This document shows positions 60,697-64,000 of a stretch of DNA of 64,000 bases, one piece after another (the first letter of the stretch is position 1; each line of letters starts with the position of its first letter). A program made the position numbers and the translations under genes. The notes below the pieces were generated by a model. The model had not been told where the DNA came from and searched no databases. It saw only the letters and a program-made list of their open reading frames with translations. The DNA is from Rhytidiadelphus loreus (lineage: Eukaryota > Streptophyta > Bryopsida > Hypnales > Hylocomiaceae). The stretch spans positions 77,251,839 through 77,315,838 of the forward strand of contig OX344761.1 of the NCBI GenBank assembly GCA_947034895.1, given 5' to 3'.

Positions 60697-60870
60697 TTTG
60701 TTACAACTGCAACAGGGAGTTTGATTCTTATTACAACCGTACACAACAACTCGTACTCTTGCTAAAGTTATCCATCACTCTGTAACTCCGAGCGCAAGCT
60801 CATTCGCCATCTCAGTTCTGCAGCCTGCACTGCATGATCGGTACGCGGGTGCCTGTTTGGCGATAATCTA
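57966..60870. repeat. Near-identical block, copy B (gene 3, partner 40514-43425)
   Basis: Partner of the block in gene 2, offset about 17.45 kb. Its lower edge lies inside exon 6, where GGTCAACCGG of gene 2 becomes GGGAAACGG in gene 3. Its upper edge lies near 60868, where ATTAAAGCTATTC becomes GTTATAGCTGTGC. Confidence 0.85.
58826..59057. mobile_element. Old MITE relic in intron 3 of gene 3
   Basis: Nearly base-for-base equal to 41378-41609 in gene 2. It lies inside the block of very recent exchange between genes 2 and 3, so its identity reflects that exchange and not two insertions. Confidence 0.6.
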
Positions 60871-61300
60871 GTTATAGCTGTGCAGGGGTGGTAGAGTGAT
60901 AGACTCTCTTCCGGAAAAGAAGAAATGGTAAAGCGCATGTCTAACGCTTTAAAGTCGCTTCTCTTGACTTCTCTGCCTGGAGTGCACAGTACTGTAGCGT
61001 AGGTCGTTCCAGTTCGGTCGTCCGATTGATCCAGTGACTTTTTTTTATTGATTTTGGAGAAGGAGCCATTTATTTCTTCCATACTCAAGTGAAATTTGGT
61101 GATATTTTGTGGTACGGTATCTAATGAATTAAACAGAGGCCTACGTGATATTGACTATTGGTTTTAAATACAGCAGGAATCTGACTACTGGGTTAAAAAC
61201 AACTTAAGTATATTTTCCTTTACAGAAAATACCCTTCGTTTTCTCTGTCGCAAAGTCGTGAAAATTCTTGCAAAAACAACACCATTGGTGATTGATAGAG
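60697..61300 (-). promoter_or_regulatory. Conserved upstream region of gene 3 (5' UTR/promoter candidate)
   Basis: Counterpart of 43248-43830. The near-identical block shared with gene 2 extends from the ectodomain exons through the start codon to about 60868, so any exchange copied the start and proximal upstream DNA together. No core promoter element was firmly identified. Confidence 0.4.
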
Positions 61301-61595
61301 CAGTGCCCACTGCCCAGCGTACTACGGTGGAATCTAAGTCATTAACCCATAGAAGACGGAGGAGCCCACTTTAGATTTTAGCGAGCTCTGTTGACTGTAT
61401 AGCTTGGGACTTTTGCATGGAATCTTTAAGATACTACTCATCATAAATCTACGTGTGAAGTTTTGATTCATGTCATTTTGATTAAATATTGCAAAAGGTA
61501 CAATTTTATTTATTTATTTCAATGTCCAATCAAACAACAAAAACTATATTGAATTTCTAAAAAAAGTATTAATTTACTTTTTGGAGATTGCATAG

Positions 61596-62351
61596 CACTA
61601 CTAGAATATGGGGGGTTTGCATCACCCCAAACGTTGCAAGCTACACTAGAAAAGTGAACACAGTGGGGTCGTCAAACATTGCTCTAAGCATCACTGTGAA
61701 CATTACTCAGATAGAGTAACGTTTTGGTACCTGCATTTAGCAACGTTTGCTATGTGTGTGGGAACGAGTTCCCATGTTTCTTTACCTGTTCTCTTATTTG
61801 GGAACATTTGTTCCCAATAATTCATCAATTATAGGGAAAGTAGATATTTAATAAATTAATATTCCGAACCAATAAAATACTAATATTTATATACAATATT
61901 CAATTGTATAATATAATATATCGTATTTACGTTATACAATATATGGTATAAAATACAATATAATGAACATTATATATATTACATTTTACAATACGATGTA
62001 CAATGTACTATACAGAATGTGGACTTTGTATTTCCAATGTAAGAGATTGAAGAGGCAAGCCCATTTATACTTCATGGAAGTCTCACCAAGGACAAAGCTT
62101 ATGGGATTATGTCCTCAACAAAGAATGAACATAGGAACAACAATGAAGATGGAGAACTCCATTGGCAACATAGTACTTGGATGTTCTCTCATTAAACATT
62201 GCTTAAACATTGCTTAGACGTTGCTTAGAAATTGCATATACACTTCCATTGTCAAACGTTGTTTTTTCTGACTGCAAACATTGCTCATTCCAGCAAGTAC
62301 CACAGACGTTGCTACCAAACGTTGTAGACCCCCCCCCTTATTCTAGTAGTC
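61596..62351. mobile_element. CACTA-type non-autonomous element, 756 bp, TAG target duplication
   Basis: Starts CACTACTAGAATA and ends TATTCTAGTAGTC, with TAG on both sides (61593-61595, 62352-62354). Unit 2 keeps the empty site TTGCATAGATTGATATC with a single TAG at 44105-44107. Sub-terminal zones carry repeated AAACGTTGC/AAACATTGC motifs on both sides, as expected for CACTA elements. It contains an 84-codon frame (61963-62217) without recognised domain. Confidence 0.85.
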
Positions 62352-62889
62352 TAGATTGATATCTAATACTCAAAAACATATGAACTATTCAATTCCAAAT
62401 ATTGAGTTCAAAGTTATGAGGAGTTTTATTTTGTGGGCAATAAAGGTAGAAAAAGCATATATAGTTGTCTTTGATTTTGAATTCTGAAAATTTATAAATA
62501 AATATAAAAATAAAAAATATTAATTTTATACTATAACATTCTCGCCATTGGAATTGGCAAATCTCAAATTCTTATAAAAGTTGTTTGCAAATTATTATTT
62601 TTTTCTTTCATTCAATACCACCTTCCACTTTACAGTTTCTTTTAAAGATGAATTATAAATATGAAAAAAAAATTGTTAAAATTTTTTTTTGGATATGCTT
62701 GCAACCCATTTTCCAACACATTGACTAAAAGTACAAATTCTAGGACATGTATGTGTTTTTTCTAAAAATGTTGAAAGATAAAACTTCACCTTTTGAAGTT
62801 ATGAAGAAGGGCTAAAGAAACCTACATTTTAAAGTTTAGGCACATTGAATTGTGAACCAAGGGTTTCTGCCGATGCTTTTGGAGCACTA

Positions 62890-63610
62890 ACTAAAGGTAG
62901 AAGGTCCATAAACCAACCATCTAAGCACTAGAACTGAATTTTAGGCAGATGAAACCTCTCAAAATATTTTTCAGTGAATTTTCCTTCAGACAAGTAGAAT
63001 TGGCATCTAATCCAAGTCGTTTCATATTTTTCAGAGCTTTGTAGAATTAATTATGAATTTTCAAACGAAATCTGGCATAAGTCCCTATTTGTGATTCCTA
63101 GGCCTTGAAAAACCACACATGCTTGGTTTCGAAAAAAATATGGTTTTTTCAAAAACTAGCATCACAATATGTAAAAAGTAACAGATATGGTTTCTATGAG
63201 CGACCTTTTCTAAAACTGAAATGAATGCTTGAATCAATCATTATTTTAGATTTTTTAACCTTTGTAAGAAGGTAGTTGAACAACTAATTCTTATTTTGAA
63301 TAAAATTAATAGACACCTATCCAATTTAGGTAAGAGGCTGAAAAAACGACCATCTAAGCACTGATCTGCCTTTTTCATGTATCTCCTCAAATGGAAGTAT
63401 TTTTGGTTTATTTTTCAGTCAAAGAAAAATAGATGAGGAATCTAACTCAAGTTGTTTCATATTTTTTGAAGCATTATTGAATTAGTTACGAATTTTTGAA
63501 CACAATCTGCTATAGGTCCCTATTTGTGATCATAGGCCCTTAGAAACCCATCCATGCATAGTTTGAAAAAAAATCAGGCCTTGTTCAAAAACTAGCATTG
63601 CAACATGTAT
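62890..63610. repeat. Direct repeat pair, period about 435 bp
   Basis: About 62895-63175 and 63325-63608 share ordered phrases: CCATCTAAGCACT, TTTCATATTTTT, GTCCCTATTTGTGAT, CAAAAACTAGCAT. They are diverged, with no gene. Unit similarity to units 1 and 2 ends near 62885. Confidence 0.65.
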
Positions 63611-63973
63611 GGTAGCCGACCCATACCTGATCACTTAAGCAATTACGCATATTTGGAGCACAGGTTTTCTGAGTGCTAAATTTTCCTCTTGTACAGAAAT
63701 AGTATTTGGAAGGATTGCATATTTTTCCAGAATTTTATTACAAAAAATGTAATTACTATGATTTTTTTAGTGAAAGATTCTGTTCAACCTACAATGGTGA
63801 TGTAGGCTATTGCAAAGTCGACCAAGGGCTGATTGCAATATTCACAGCATTGCAACCAATCATAACGTGCCAGAATTGCTCCCTGAACTCTGCGAACTAA
63901 AACAGCCTATGGTTGGGATTCCAACAGTCTATTGGCCAGGAATAGGAGGGTGATCAGGTATGGGTCGGCTACC
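63610..63973. mobile_element. Inverted-repeat element, 364 bp, TA target
   Basis: Ends TGGTAGCCGACCCATACC, continuing TGATCAC, and its complement at 63949-63973. Flanking TA on both sides would fit a Tc1/mariner-type target, but other readings of the edge are possible. The 64-codon frame inside (63706-63900) is not recognised. Confidence 0.65.
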
Positions 63974-64000
63974 ATATAAAGCAATTGAAATGGTTTCTAA

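Overview
This is an AT-rich stretch of a land-plant nuclear genome. The evidence is three plant-type LRR receptor-like kinase (LRR-RLK) genes, each split by canonical GT-AG introns with one-LRR-per-exon 69/72-nt phase-2 exons, set in long gene-poor DNA full of class II transposons. The sequence alone does not fix the lineage. An early-diverging plant (bryophyte or lycophyte) is possible but unproven.

Genes. All three RLKs are on the minus strand, head to tail: gene 1 (6369-13965), gene 2 (36050-43247) and gene 3 (53020-60696). Each can be spliced into 17 coding exons with matching exon lengths and phases: signal peptide, Cys-capped LRR N-terminus, about 11 LRRs, a Cys-rich C-cap, one membrane helix, a complete RD Ser/Thr kinase and a short Ser/Gly-rich tail. 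No malectin domain lies between LRRs and membrane. Gene 2 is intact (850 aa). Gene 1 has an in-frame TGA at codon 320 of an otherwise open 849-codon frame. Gene 3 has a one-base shift in the last exon that removes about 30 tail residues. Below each stop lies a decayed second copy of the tail exon.

Duplication. The flanks are also duplicated: 1-18.8 kb corresponds to about 28.4-48.6 kb, and 52.3-62.9 kb is a shorter third unit. A block of about 2.9 kb at the 5' half of genes 2 and 3 is nearly identical, while the rest of these genes has diverged more. That points to recent gene conversion or unequal exchange.

Mobile DNA. Comparing the three units shows filled and empty sites for many insertions. 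They include TTAA/TTAG-flanked elements with CCC-starting ends (piggyBac-like, non-autonomous), CACTA elements with 3-bp target duplications, MULE-like elements, a GTCAATTTCGTTAAAATGG-ended MITE group found in introns and downstream DNA, foldback elements, and a family of AT-cored repeats around a base-compensated hairpin. No tRNA, rRNA, CRISPR array or transposase gene was recognised.
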